A DNA stretch of 64,000 bases from Lentibacillus persicus (lineage in GTDB: Bacteria; Bacillota; Bacilli; Bacillales; Amphibacillaceae): NCBI RefSeq assembly GCF_900112705.1, contig NZ_FOMR01000001.1, positions 62,001 through 126,000 of the forward strand. Reading direction: 5' to 3'. The translations under genes and the position numbers were made by a program. This document shows positions 25,545 to 34,503 of this stretch, piece after piece (the stretch's first letter is position 1; every line of letters begins with the position of its first letter). A model generated the notes under the pieces. That model had not been told where the DNA came from, did no database searches, and saw only the letters and a program-made list of their open reading frames with translations.

Positions 25545-26765
25545 ATGAAGAAAAAGCACCTCATGATGACTGCTGCAGCAATTATTCTCCTTTTCATCGT
25601 TGTGGTTTTGCCACTCACCTCTCAAAAAACGAGTGGTGAAGAGACACTGCGGGCAAGTTCACATAAACAAAGCAAAACGAGTGTAGCCCCGATTAACAAT
25701 GATCAAAAAATGCAGCGTTTTACATATGATTCCGGGCTCGATTTTGAATACCCGGATGCTGTCAGAGGGCTTTATGTTACGGGGCCATCAGCCGGCGGCG
25801 AGCGATTTAATGAGCTGGTCAATATGATTGATTCATCTGATCTGAATTCAATGGTTATTGATATCAAAGAAGATCATGGCAACCTGACAATCTCGGTACC
25901 GGAAGACTCGCCATACTCAGACGCGGCTGTTAATTATATTGATGAACCAAGAAAAATGCTGGAGTATATGGAAGAAAAAGGTATCTATCCGATTGCACGT
26001 ATTGTTGTATTCAAAGATTCGGTTCTAGCTGAGAAGCGTCCTGAACTGTCATTCAGAAAAAATGGCGACGTATGGACGAATAATAAAGGAGAAGCATTCG
26101 TTAATCCATTTCAAAAGGAAGTATGGGAATACAACTTGGAGATTGCAAAAAAGGCGGCTGAACTTGGTTTTGAGGAAATTCAATTCGATTACGTGCGTTT
26201 CCCTGAAGGTTTTGAGCACAGAGATAAAGAACTTGACTACAGCCAAGGGGATTATAAAGATGAGGATATAAGCAATGTGAAACGCCGTGTCAAAGCAGTC
26301 ACTGAGTTTGTGGGATATGCAAGAGAAGAACTTGAGTATTATGATATTGATGTTTCGGTTGATATATTCGGCTATACAGCGACGATAGAAGAAGCACCCG
26401 GCATCGGGCAGAACTTCCCGCAAATTGCGAGCAACGTGGATGTTATTTCGTCAATGATTTATCCAAGTCACTGGACATCGTATTTCGACATCGATTTTCC
26501 TGATAAAGAACCATACAAGACGATCAACGAATACGCGAAAGTTGAAAATGAAATTCTTGGTCAATTGGATAACCGGCCTGTATCACGGCCGTGGCTTCAG
26601 GATTTTGAAGCCCCTTGGCTCTATAGCGGAGCGACAAAACAGTACGGCAAGGCAGAGGTTGAAGCACAAATTAAAGCGTTGAACGAAAACGGTATTGATG
26701 AATTCCTGTTATGGAACGCCGGCAATTCATATACGAAAAATGTGGATTATACGCCGATGGATTAG
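25545..26765 (+). CDS. Putative glycoside hydrolase, DUF4015 family, exported
   Basis: A 406-residue protein with an N-terminal membrane anchor or signal (residues 7-25) and a TIM-barrel DUF4015 domain: RGLYVTGPSAGG near 72, SMVIDIKEDHGN near 103, GFEEIQFDYVRFPEG near 208 and SSMIYPSHW near 305, with acidic residues at strand ends. This family of predicted extracellular glycosidases acts at the cell envelope, but substrates are not established. GGAGATTG precedes ATG 25545, and a strong terminator follows. Confidence 0.82.
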   Translation: MKKKHLMMTAAAIILLFIVVVLPLTSQKTSGEETLRASSHKQSKTSVAPINNDQKMQRFTYDSGLDFEYPDAVRGLYVTGPSAGGERFNELVNMIDSSDLNSMVIDIKEDHGNLTISVPEDSPYSDAAVNYIDEPRKMLEYMEEKGIYPIARIVVFKDSVLAEKRPELSFRKNGDVWTNNKGEAFVNPFQKEVWEYNLEIAKKAAELGFEEIQFDYVRFPEGFEHRDKELDYSQGDYKDEDISNVKRRVKAVTEFVGYAREELEYYDIDVSVDIFGYTATIEEAPGIGQNFPQIASNVDVISSMIYPSHWTSYFDIDFPDKEPYKTINEYAKVENEILGQLDNRPVSRPWLQDFEAPWLYSGATKQYGKAEVEAQIKALNENGIDEFLLWNAGNSYTKNVDYTPMD

Positions 26766-26821
26766 AAAAACATGAATGTAGAAATGGCGTGTAAGCGACT
26801 TTCCAAAAGTATCAGTTATAT

Positions 26822-26861
26822 TAAACCCGGGCTTTTTTGAATAAAACCCGGGTTTTTTCAT
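26822..26861 (+). terminator. Terminator of the DUF4015 gene
   Basis: AACCCGGG and CCCGGGTT pair and are followed by T6. Confidence 0.85.
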
Positions 26862-26982
26862 TATAATAAGTCTATACACCGTTAAATGAGGCTAAATAAG
26901 GAAAGGCAGTGTTATAAGCGATTTAACAATGCACGCCGTTACCGTTATAATGGAAAAGACTACTAAACGAAGGAGTAGATCT

Positions 26983-27570
26983 ATGAACTGGTATGAGAAA
27001 CTGAACAAATACTTCCCCATTGAAGAAATGAAGTCCAAAAAGCATATGGAAATGCTGCTGAAAGAAAAAGGGGATGTTTACCATAAAGATGAAGGCCCAT
27101 ACCATGTATTAATGTACGCTGAATTCGAATCATTTATCTTTATCGATTACGTTTGGGTTTCCTCACAGGCAAGAGGACAGGGAATCGGCCATAAATTGAT
27201 TGAGAAAATGAAAGAACGGAAAAAGCCTATCCTGCTTGAAGTGGAACCTGTGGATTACGATGATACTGATTCGGCTAAACGGCTGCACTTTTATAAGCGA
27301 GAAGGTTTCAGCCACGCACAGTATATCGATTATAACAGGCGTTCACTTGCTACAGACGAAGAGACACCGATGGAGATATTATACTGGTCTCCAAATGACG
27401 ATCCGGAAGAAAAAATTTATGAAAAAATGAAGAAAATGTATGAAAAGATTCACACGTATAAAGACGAAGAAATTTATGGCAAGGCGTATCAGCCCGTCGA
27501 TGAGGTCCTGACCTACGATGAAGAGCGTGATTCAAATGATATTCTTGAAAGCTTGACTGAAAAAGTATAA
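26983..27570 (+). CDS. yjbC: GNAT acetyltransferase YjbC
   Basis: A 195-residue Gcn5-type N-acetyltransferase with the acetyl-CoA pyrophosphate loop SSQARGQGIGHKLIEKM near residue 60 and a long acidic/basic C-terminal extension. Its location directly upstream of spx matches yjbC of B. subtilis, where it is a stress-regulated neighbour of spx. ATG 26983 has AAGGAG upstream. The acetyl acceptor is unknown. Confidence 0.85.
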   Translation: MNWYEKLNKYFPIEEMKSKKHMEMLLKEKGDVYHKDEGPYHVLMYAEFESFIFIDYVWVSSQARGQGIGHKLIEKMKERKKPILLEVEPVDYDDTDSAKRLHFYKREGFSHAQYIDYNRRSLATDEETPMEILYWSPNDDPEEKIYEKMKKMYEKIHTYKDEEIYGKAYQPVDEVLTYDEERDSNDILESLTEKV

Positions 27571-27594
27571 GAACAATGTGGTTAGTTATCAGTT

Positions 27595-27635
27595 AGCCTC
27601 TTGTTTTTCTCAAGAAACAAGAGGCTGAAATTTTT
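27595..27635 (+). terminator. Terminator after yjbC
   Basis: Perfect 12-bp arms AGCCTCTTGTTT and AAACAAGAGGCT, then T5 after GAAA. The remaining sequence to 27860 holds the spx promoter region. Confidence 0.8.
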
Positions 27636-27747
27636 GAATGAAAAGGTTTAATTAAAAAGGAAGTAGGGTATGTTACAACTAAATGAAAACATTTTGTGAC
27701 ACCATACATTTTATTGTCAATTTTTTTCGGAATCCTCTACCTTTCGA

Positions 27748-27776
27748 TTGACAAATATAGTATAATTGTACATAGT
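27748..27776 (+). promoter_or_regulatory. Candidate spx promoter
   Basis: TTGACA (27748-27753) with CATAGT 17 bp downstream; an alternative -10 TATAAT lies in the spacer. In B. subtilis spx has several promoters including PerR/YodB-controlled ones; no clear PerR box is visible here. Confidence 0.4.
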
Positions 27777-27860
27777 AAGTTATTTAAACTTATTTTAATT
27801 TAATAATTAAGTAATGTTCATAAAATGTTTGTATATTCTATATTGAGGAGTGATTGTTAC

Positions 27861-28256
27861 GTGGTAACACTTTATACCTCACCAAGTTGTACATCTTGCA
27901 GAAAAGCAAAGGCATGGCTGGAAGAGCATGATATTCCGTTTACAGAGCGCAACATATTTTCTGAGCCGCTGACACTTGATGAGATCAAGGAAGTATTGCG
28001 AATGACGGAAGACGGCACTGATGAAATTATATCAACGCGATCCAAAGTATTTCAAAAGTTGGACGTTGACATTGACCAGCTGCCGATGAAAGACTTGTTC
28101 AATTTAATCCAGCAGAATCCTGGCTTGCTCCGCAGGCCAATTATTCTTGATGAAAAACGGCTGCAAGTAGGGTATAACGAAGATGAAATTCGCCGGTTTC
28201 TGCCAAGAACAGTGCGCACGTTCCAACTGCGTGAAGCACAGCGGATGGTTAACTAG
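27861..28256 (+). CDS. spx: Spx global thiol-stress regulator
   Basis: A 131-residue ArsC-fold protein binding the RNA polymerase alpha C-terminal domain to redirect transcription under disulfide stress. The redox switch Cys10-x-x-Cys13 (SPSCTSC) and the alpha-CTD contact region [10 protein letters not shown] near residue 50 are intact. The GTG at 27861 is chosen: it follows GAGGAGTG and gives the exact family length. SpxH at 34905 is the adaptor that presents Spx to ClpXP, and both are in this window. Confidence 0.97.
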   Translation: MVTLYTSPSCTSCRKAKAWLEEHDIPFTERNIFSEPLTLDEIKEVLRMTEDGTDEIISTRSKVFQKLDVDIDQLPMKDLFNLIQQNPGLLRRPIILDEKRLQVGYNEDEIRRFLPRTVRTFQLREAQRMVN

Positions 28257-28267
28257 TATAAGCGATA

Positions 28268-28362
28268 CGTCATTCAGCGGAAAAGGTTTTTTCGCTGAAT
28301 GTTAGCTAAACAGACATTTACGGACAGCAATCCGCCGCATGTTGGCGGTTACTGGCCGTTAC
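28268..28362 (-). repeat. Multi-hairpin repeat, copy F (hp2-hp1)
   Basis: Opposite orientation to copies D and E. hp2 is CATTCAGCG (28271-28279) with CGCTGAATG (28293-28301), then the linker TTAGCTAAACAGACATTTA, then hp1 ACGGACAG (28320-28327) with CTGGCCGT (28352-28359) and an inner CCGCC/GGCGG stem. It starts 12 nt after the spx stop codon. Confidence 0.75.
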
Positions 28363-28368
28363 AATCAA

Positions 28369-28405
28369 AAACGCAGGTCCTTCCAAATTAGGGCTGCGTT
28401 TTTTC
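28369..28405 (+). terminator. spx terminator
   Basis: AACGCAG pairs with CTGCGTT, followed by T6. Confidence 0.75.
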
Positions 28406-28602
28406 GTTACAGAACCGCTGTGTAATCACCGATAGGCGTGTTTTCCGGCGGGTGATTGGTAATTCCAGCCATTCATTTTGTGTTCAGACTTTGCTGTGAG
28501 CGTCTTTAATGCATCACGTATTGTATCACTCGAATAATCAGAAATAATAATTTTTCACAAATAGTGACAAGGGAAAGAAAATCGGTTAAAATATAAAATT
28601 AA

Positions 28603-28639
28603 TCATCGGATTAGGCATATAAATTTTCAAATCCGATGA
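28603..28639 (+). promoter_or_regulatory. Inverted repeat upstream of mecA
   Basis: Perfect 10-bp arms TCATCGGATT (28603-28612) and AATCCGATGA (28630-28639) separated by 17 nt. There is no T-run, so an operator or an RNA hairpin in the mecA leader is more likely than a terminator. The rest of 28405-28787 shows AT-rich promoter-like sequence but no gene. Confidence 0.5.
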
Positions 28640-28787
28640 AGGTATCATACAATATAGATAAGAACAATGAGTGGTTATAGATGTTAACAAAAAGGGAAAA
28701 CGTATAATAAATGATTATGTATTAACTCTTCCACCATTTGGCTTTAACCTGGATGTCTTGATTCTTAAACGAAGGGAGAGAAATGAA

Positions 28788-29474
28788 ATGGAAATAGAGC
28801 GCATAAATGAAAATACCGTAAAGTTTTATATTACGTATGTTGATATTGAAGATCGCGGTTTCCAACGTGAAGAAATTTGGTATAACCGTGAACGGGGAGA
28901 ACAATTATTCTGGCAAATGATGGAAGAACTTAACTATAAAGAAGACTTTAATGTTGATGGGCCGCTTTGGATTCAAGTGCAGGCCATGGACAAAGGATTG
29001 GAAATTGTGGTGACAAAAGCACAAATCTCCAAAGACGGGGAAAACATCGAATTGCCGGATGAAAATGGAAAAACGGTTGATGTTTCTGTTGATAACAAAA
29101 TAGAAGATGTGCTGGACGATAAGTTTGGTAAAGATAATGATGAGAACGAAGAGGAAGAAGACGGCAATCTTGCTTTGATTGTGCGTTTCAGTGACTTTGA
29201 AGATGTCATCCAGCTAAGTCATTACTTCCAGGGTAACGAAGAAGAAATTGATAACATGCTTTACCATTACGATGGCAGCTATTACTTGTTTATTGAATTT
29301 CCGGAAGAAGATGATGACAGACAGGAAGATCTGCTTAGCCAAATATTTGAATTTGCTTACGATACAGACGTAACCATTCATTTTCTTGAAGAATATGGGA
29401 AACAAATCTTTGAAAATGACACATTCAAACAAATACGAACACATTTCCCTGCAAATATCCGACGCTCTGAATAA
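28788..29474 (+). CDS. mecA: Adaptor protein MecA
   Basis: A 228-residue ClpC adaptor that targets ComK and other substrates to ClpCP. The N-terminal substrate-binding domain begins MEIERINENTVKFYITY, an acidic linker (KDNDENEEEEDG) lies near residue 112-123, and the C-terminal ClpC-binding domain follows. The frame is open from 28671, but ATG 28788 has GAAGGGAG and matches MecA starts; the ATG at 28783 is out of frame. Next to spx and coiA as in B. subtilis. Confidence 0.95.
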   Translation: MEIERINENTVKFYITYVDIEDRGFQREEIWYNRERGEQLFWQMMEELNYKEDFNVDGPLWIQVQAMDKGLEIVVTKAQISKDGENIELPDENGKTVDVSVDNKIEDVLDDKFGKDNDENEEEEDGNLALIVRFSDFEDVIQLSHYFQGNEEEIDNMLYHYDGSYYLFIEFPEEDDDRQEDLLSQIFEFAYDTDVTIHFLEEYGKQIFENDTFKQIRTHFPANIRRSE

Positions 29475-29556
29475 AACGGAGTGTCTTTTTTTTGAATCTT
29501 TTTGCAGGGTTTTAGCATTATTTGTCGAATATAAGTAGCAGGAGGTGAATGATTAT

Positions 29557-30747
29557 ATGCTTCAGGCAAAAACTGAATATGGCAAACGGGTAGTATTGGC
29601 GCTTTTCACCAAACGAGAGATTAAGGCGTTAAAACAGCACACCCGATTTTTCTGTCCGGCATGCAATGAACCTGTCGTGGCGAAAGCAGGATCAAAAATC
29701 ACGCCCCACTTCGCACATAATGCACGAAGCAATTGTCCTGCCCGTGACGGCGGAGAAGGTCCATATCACGAGAAGGGAAAGCTATTATTGTACAATTGGC
29801 TTAAACATCAGCAGTTAAATGTCAGTCTGGAGGAATATTTGCCGCAGAGTGGTCAGCGTCCCGACGTACTTATCAGGCTGCAAACTAAAACCATTGCCGT
29901 GGAATATCAATGTGCCAGAATTACCCCTGACGAAATAATTGAACGCACACGCGGCTATGAAAAGGCAGGCATCATTCCAATCTGGATTCTGGGGGCCAAC
30001 CAATTTAAGCGTTGTAATCAAAATGAAATTAAAGTAGACACATTTCTTCTTCACTTCATTCATCAGTTTTCTGCAGATTTTCCACTTACTTTATACTTCT
30101 TCTGTCCCGACACACTCAGCTTTATAACATTTCAGGATTTATACTTGTCAACACAACGGCAGGGGATAGGCAACGTCACCATAAAAAAATTAAACACGAT
30201 AAACTTTACCAATCTGTTTAATAAGACATTTTTGTCACAGAAAGAACTGCTTCAAAATTGGTTGATAAAGAAACGTTTAATGCGGACACGCCCCTCCAGA
30301 CGTGCATTTGGACAGGAACTGGTATGGCAGCAATGGCTGTATATCAACGCATTAAATCGCGATAGTCTTCCAGCGCCGATCTATCTCCCCGTAACCGGAC
30401 AATATCGAATGAAAACCCATCCTTGGGACTGGCAAAGCCGGCTATGTATTGAGGTCATTGACCGTATGAGGCCTCATGAACCGTTTAGTGTCAAGCGATG
30501 TATGCACCTATTGCGTCCTCATATCCGACCTTCCCATTCATTTCCTCTTATCAAGTCATCATTAAATCCTGTTTATCAATACCTCAAGCTTCTGGAAGAA
30601 CTGCAGGTAGTTCAAGAAATTTCCCCACACCAATTCATCAAAAAAGAATCGTTTGTGTTTTACGAACATATTGAAGATGCGCTTGACGGAGATAACATGC
30701 TGATAGCTGAACTGATGAAGCAAAACACGGGCATGTTTCCCGGGTAA
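29557..30747 (+). CDS. coiA: Competence protein CoiA family
   Basis: A 396-residue protein with an N-terminal zinc-ribbon-like segment (FFCPACNEPVVAKAG ... HFAHNARSNCPA) and a PD-(D/E)xK-like nuclease core (ERPDVLI-type GQRPDVLIRL and AVEYQCARIT near 115). CoiA family proteins act in recombination during transformation. ATG 29557 is in frame and sits 9 bases after AGGAGGTG. Its position between mecA and pepF matches yjbF of B. subtilis. Together with med, this hints at an encoded competence pathway. Confidence 0.88.
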   Translation: MLQAKTEYGKRVVLALFTKREIKALKQHTRFFCPACNEPVVAKAGSKITPHFAHNARSNCPARDGGEGPYHEKGKLLLYNWLKHQQLNVSLEEYLPQSGQRPDVLIRLQTKTIAVEYQCARITPDEIIERTRGYEKAGIIPIWILGANQFKRCNQNEIKVDTFLLHFIHQFSADFPLTLYFFCPDTLSFITFQDLYLSTQRQGIGNVTIKKLNTINFTNLFNKTFLSQKELLQNWLIKKRLMRTRPSRRAFGQELVWQQWLYINALNRDSLPAPIYLPVTGQYRMKTHPWDWQSRLCIEVIDRMRPHEPFSVKRCMHLLRPHIRPSHSFPLIKSSLNPVYQYLKLLEELQVVQEISPHQFIKKESFVFYEHIEDALDGDNMLIAELMKQNTGMFPG

Positions 30748-30831
30748 TTCGTTATACTAACAGTGAGGCAGGATTTTTTTAACAGAAAGTAGAATTAAAA
30801 GGGATAGCAGGAATATAAGGAGGATTTTAAT

Positions 30832-32643
30832 ATGTCAAAAGCAGCGAAAGAGCTTCCGAAACGAGAGGAAATACCTGAAGAACGCAAATGGAAGCTTGAA
30901 GATATTTTTGCAACCGATGATGAATGGGAAGAGGAACTCGAAGCGCTCAAAAAAGAGTTCCCGTCTATTGAGAAATTTCAAGGGAAAATTGGTGATTCGG
31001 CACAAAATCTGTATGATGTCCTGAAACTGCAGGATGCGTTGTCAGAACGGCTGGGCAAATTGTTTACATACGCTCATATGCGGAGTGACCAGGATACGAC
31101 CAATTCAACCTATCAGGCGATGGAGTCTAAAGCTGAAAATCTGCTGACCATGGCTTCAAGTTCAATGAGCTATATCGTACCGGAGATTTTGGGAATTGAT
31201 GAAAACCGGCTGCGTGAATTTATGGCTGAACATGACGACTTGAAGTTTTATGAACATGTGCTGGATGAAATTAACCGCCAGCGTCCGCACGTTTTAAATG
31301 AGCGGGAGGAAGCCTTGCTTGCCGAAGCTTCCGAACCAATGTCGACGGCATCCAATACATTCGGTATGCTGAATAACGCCGATTTAACATTCCCGACGAT
31401 TCAAAATGAAGACGGGGAAGACGTCGATCTGACACATGGCCGGTATATCGGGTTTATGGAATCGAGTGACCGTGAAGTCCGGAAATCGGCTTTTAAAGCG
31501 ATGTATGAGACATATGATAAATTTATTAACACATTTGCATCAACACTGACAGGAGCAGTAAAAACTGACAATTTCAATGCCAAAGTGCGAAACTATGATT
31601 CAGCACGTCAGGCAGCACTCGACAGCAACAATATCCCTGAGACGGTCTATGACAACCTTGTTGAAGCTGTCAATGAACGATTGCCGCTTCTGCACCGTTA
31701 TATGCGCTTGCGTAAAAAGGTTCTCGGATTGGATGAACTGCATATGTACGATATTTATACACCGCTTGTGAAAGATGCTGATATGGATGTTTCGTACGAA
31801 GAAGCACAGCAATATATACTGAATGGACTGAAACCGCTTGGCGATGATTATGTCAGTGTGCTGAAGAAAGGGTTTGAAAGCCGCTGGATTGATGTTGATG
31901 AGAATAAAGGAAAGCGCAGCGGCGCCTATTCTTCCGGTGCATATGGCACCCATCCATACATTTTGCTGAATTGGCAGGATAAATTGAATGATCTCTTCAC
32001 ATTGGCGCATGAGCTCGGTCATTCGTTGCATAGCTATTATACGCATAAGACGCAGCCATTCCGCTATGGCAACTATTCTATTTTTGTAGCCGAAGTAGCC
32101 TCAACAACCAACGAAGCCTTGTTAAATGACTATCTGTTAAAAAATGTGGACGATGAGAAACAAAAATTATATTTATTAAATCATTACCTTGAAGGCTTCC
32201 GCGGCACTGTTTTCCGTCAGACAATGTTCGCTGAATTCGAGCATGAAATTCATAAGCGGATGCAGGATGGTGAAGCGATGACAGCGGAATCCTTAACGGC
32301 TATTTATCATGATCTTAATAAAAAATACTATGGTGAAGATGTTGTGTCTGATGAAGAAATTGGCAAGGAGTGGGCACGTATCCCGCATTTCTATATGGAT
32401 TATTATGTGTATCAATATGCCACCGGTTTTTCCGCAGCAACGACGCTTGCAAATAATATTTTAAATGGGGAAGAAGGGGCTGTTGACCGCTATCTTGATT
32501 TTCTGAAAGCCGGCAGCAGTGATTACCCGATTGAAGTGTTGAAAAAAGCCGGTGTGGATATGACGCAAAAACAACCGATTCTTTCAGCACTCGATGTATT
32601 CGAGGAAAAACTGAATGAAATGGAAGAGTTGCTGTTGAAATAA
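30832..32643 (+). CDS. pepF: Oligoendopeptidase F
   Basis: A 603-residue cytosolic M3 metallopeptidase degrading oligopeptides. The zinc motif H393-E-L-G-H397 is seen, with the third ligand Glu expected in the downstream FVAEVASTTNEALL segment near 420. The N-terminal domain EERKWKLEDIFATDDEWEEE is as in PepF. It is separated from coiA by 84 nt with its own GGAGG site. A strong hairpin follows. Confidence 0.96.
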   Translation: MSKAAKELPKREEIPEERKWKLEDIFATDDEWEEELEALKKEFPSIEKFQGKIGDSAQNLYDVLKLQDALSERLGKLFTYAHMRSDQDTTNSTYQAMESKAENLLTMASSSMSYIVPEILGIDENRLREFMAEHDDLKFYEHVLDEINRQRPHVLNEREEALLAEASEPMSTASNTFGMLNNADLTFPTIQNEDGEDVDLTHGRYIGFMESSDREVRKSAFKAMYETYDKFINTFASTLTGAVKTDNFNAKVRNYDSARQAALDSNNIPETVYDNLVEAVNERLPLLHRYMRLRKKVLGLDELHMYDIYTPLVKDADMDVSYEEAQQYILNGLKPLGDDYVSVLKKGFESRWIDVDENKGKRSGAYSSGAYGTHPYILLNWQDKLNDLFTLAHELGHSLHSYYTHKTQPFRYGNYSIFVAEVASTTNEALLNDYLLKNVDDEKQKLYLLNHYLEGFRGTVFRQTMFAEFEHEIHKRMQDGEAMTAESLTAIYHDLNKKYYGEDVVSDEEIGKEWARIPHFYMDYYVYQYATGFSAATTLANNILNGEEGAVDRYLDFLKAGSSDYPIEVLKKAGVDMTQKQPILSALDVFEEKLNEMEELLLK

Positions 32644-32653
32644 ATACAGCATA

Positions 32654-32695
32654 AAAGGCTGTCACCCAATAGACGGTGGCAGTCTTTTTTTGTTC
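32654..32695 (+). terminator. pepF terminator
   Basis: GGCTGTCACC pairs with GGTGGCAGTC and is followed by T7. Confidence 0.9.
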
Positions 32696-32766
32696 TTTCA
32701 TATGATATACTCGATGAAAGATACTTGGATTAAAGCAGCTTGGAAAACAACAGGGATGGGATTACA

Positions 32767-33969
32767 TTGCGTTTGAAAAAAGTACTGCCAATTCTATTTA
32801 TTATCATGTTTCTGGTGATGGCCGGTTTCGGAATTATTATCCCGGTTCTGCCGTTTTATGCTGAAGAATTGGGAGCATCACCAACTGAGCTTGGGCTATT
32901 AATGGCGGTTTATTCATTAATGCAGTTTATATTTGCGCCGATGTGGGGCCGAATATCGGATAAGGTCGGTCGTAAACCGGTCATTATGGCTGGTATTTTT
33001 GGACTTTCGCTGTCATTTTTTATGCTGGCACTCGCTGAAACACTGTTGATGTTGTTTATTGCCCGGGTTATCGGCGGTTTTTTATCGGCAGCAAACATGC
33101 CGACTGTCATGGCTTACATCGCGGATATTACAACAGATGAAGACCGCGGGAAAGGGATGGGGATAGTAGGGGCTGCCACAGGTCTCGGTTTTATATTTGG
33201 CCCGGCAGTTGGCGGCGTTTTTACAAACATTAACCTGGAAGCACCATTTTATATAGCGGGTACTTTATCATTTATGACGCTGATTCTCGTATTTGTTATC
33301 CTGAAAGAATCAATTCACCTCTCTGAACATAAAGCAGGTGCAAAGAAAGCATCGACATGGGGCGCTTTATTGCGGGACCCGCTGGCTATGCTGTATTTTT
33401 TGCAATTTTTTATTTCATTATCACTATCAGGGCTGGAAGCGACATTTGCTTATTTTGCAGCGGAAAAAGCCGGATTGGACGCCGTCACGCTCGGCTATAT
33501 TTTTATGATTATGGGGCTGGCAAGTGCAGCCGTTCAGGGGTCGATGGGAACGTTGACAAAGAAATTCGGGGAACCGCTTGTCATACAAGGAGGTATCGCT
33601 GTTTCAGCTATTGGTTTCGGACTGATTCTATTTATCCAAAACTTTGCCACTGCGGCTGTTTTCCTGGCTGTGTTCGGTGTCGGAAATGGTGTTATCAGGC
33701 CAAGTGTCTCCTCGTTGTTGACGAAAATATCCAAAATGGGGTATGGCGCAGCGACCGGTTATTTGTCGTCGTTTGACTCGCTCGGTCGCATTATCGGACC
33801 GGTGCTGGGCGGATTGCTTTATTCAATTGCTGTCGGGCTGCCTTATATTTCCGGTGTGTTTTTGTCAGTGTTTGCTCTCGTGCTTTTCAGAGTTTATGCA
33901 TCAACGTTACAAAAGGGAACAGGGCCGGTTAGCCACGCATCCGGCCGCGGTACACATGACGATGCGTAA
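32767..33969 (+). CDS. MFS drug-efflux-type transporter
   Basis: A 400-residue twelve-helix major facilitator. Motif A is GRISDKVGRKP near residue 63, motif B is IARVIGGFLSA near 97, and motif C is GAATGLGFIFGPAVGG near 135, which marks drug:proton antiporters of the DHA1 type (NorA/Bmr/TetA-like). The TTG at 32767 follows CAGGGATGGGA; the earlier TTG at 32740 has no site. The 3' end overlaps the convergent small gene by 41 nt. The substrate is unknown. Confidence 0.85.
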   Translation: MRLKKVLPILFIIMFLVMAGFGIIIPVLPFYAEELGASPTELGLLMAVYSLMQFIFAPMWGRISDKVGRKPVIMAGIFGLSLSFFMLALAETLLMLFIARVIGGFLSAANMPTVMAYIADITTDEDRGKGMGIVGAATGLGFIFGPAVGGVFTNINLEAPFYIAGTLSFMTLILVFVILKESIHLSEHKAGAKKASTWGALLRDPLAMLYFLQFFISLSLSGLEATFAYFAAEKAGLDAVTLGYIFMIMGLASAAVQGSMGTLTKKFGEPLVIQGGIAVSAIGFGLILFIQNFATAAVFLAVFGVGNGVIRPSVSSLLTKISKMGYGAATGYLSSFDSLGRIIGPVLGGLLYSIAVGLPYISGVFLSVFALVLFRVYASTLQKGTGPVSHASGRGTHDDA

Positions 33970-34111
33970 ATGAGTAAATCGTTAAATAAATCGAGATGAA
34001 AAGCATCGGAAGCGTGATATACAGTGGAATCAGCTGCATCAGACCCAGCAAGTTTGCAAAAGCGGCAAACAAGGTCATGATCAAAAAAACAAAGGACAGG
34101 AATCCATTCAT
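33929..34111 (-). CDS. Small two-helix membrane protein
   Basis: A 60-residue protein with two hydrophobic helices and a basic C-terminus (HRHVYRGRMRG), read convergently to the MFS gene and overlapping its last 41 nt. Its ATG is preceded by GAGGAG at ideal spacing, which argues for a real gene. No family is recognised. Confidence 0.6.
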   Translation of the reverse strand: MNGFLSFVFLIMTLFAAFANLLGLMQLIPLYITLPMLFISIYLTIYSFTHRHVYRGRMRG

Positions 34112-34204
34112 GTCATCAGCTCCTCATTGTGTGTTGTGGGCTTTTGAAACAAAGCCCCCGGCGCACTTTCCCCCGGATTGGGACGCTAGTAAATCGTATG
34201 TATC

Positions 34205-34306
34205 AAACATGTGAAATAGAACTGTGACATTTTTGTGAAAAGGTGATCACACTTATTGATAAAATCATGGCGCACTGATAATATATATAATGTGAGATGA
34301 ATCACA
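34205..34306 (+). promoter_or_regulatory. roxS promoter with ResD-like repeats and Rex box
   Basis: TTGATA (34256-34261) and TAATAT (34279-34284) at 17 bp give a start near 34291. Exactly there lies the perfect palindrome TGTGA-N6-TCACA (34291-34306), the form of a Rex operator. Upstream, three TGTGA direct repeats (ATGTGAAAT, CTGTGACAT, TTTGTGAAA at 34209-34240) resemble ResD sites. In B. subtilis RoxS is activated by ResD and repressed by Rex. Confidence 0.75.
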
Positions 34307-34415
34307 AACAAAACCCCTTTGTTTTTGATCATGAAACTTTCTCCCATCCCCCTTTGTTTATACAGAGACGGAGAACGACAGGATGTACGCTGCCCCGTAC
34401 ATCCTGTCTTTTTTT
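34291..34415 (+). ncRNA. roxS: RoxS (RsaE family) small RNA
   Basis: The interval contains the RsaE/RoxS signature: ATCACAAACAAAACCCC followed by TTTGTTT, a GATCATGAAACTTTCTCCC middle, CATCCCCCTTTGTTTA, and a final strong hairpin with T7. The two C-rich CCCCTTTGTTT blocks are the seed regions that pair with ribosome sites of TCA-cycle and respiration mRNAs. The length of about 125 nt matches. It lies beside spxH (yjbH). This is recognised from memory of the family, not from a search. Confidence 0.9.
34377..34415 (+). terminator. RoxS terminator
   Basis: Perfect 13-bp arms GACAGGATGTACG and CGTACATCCTGTC followed by T7. Confidence 0.95.
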
Positions 34416-34503
34416 AGGCTGTTTTTGCATAGATTGCTGTTCTCTGCTTCGTACTAGATGGAAACTGCGACGTAATGAAAATTTCATAAGCCTCTCTAGC
34501 GAC

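Noticed and set aside
34138-34157. GGGCTTT/AAAGCCC hairpin as a terminator
   Set aside because: No T-run on either strand and no gene directly upstream that would need it; left unassigned.
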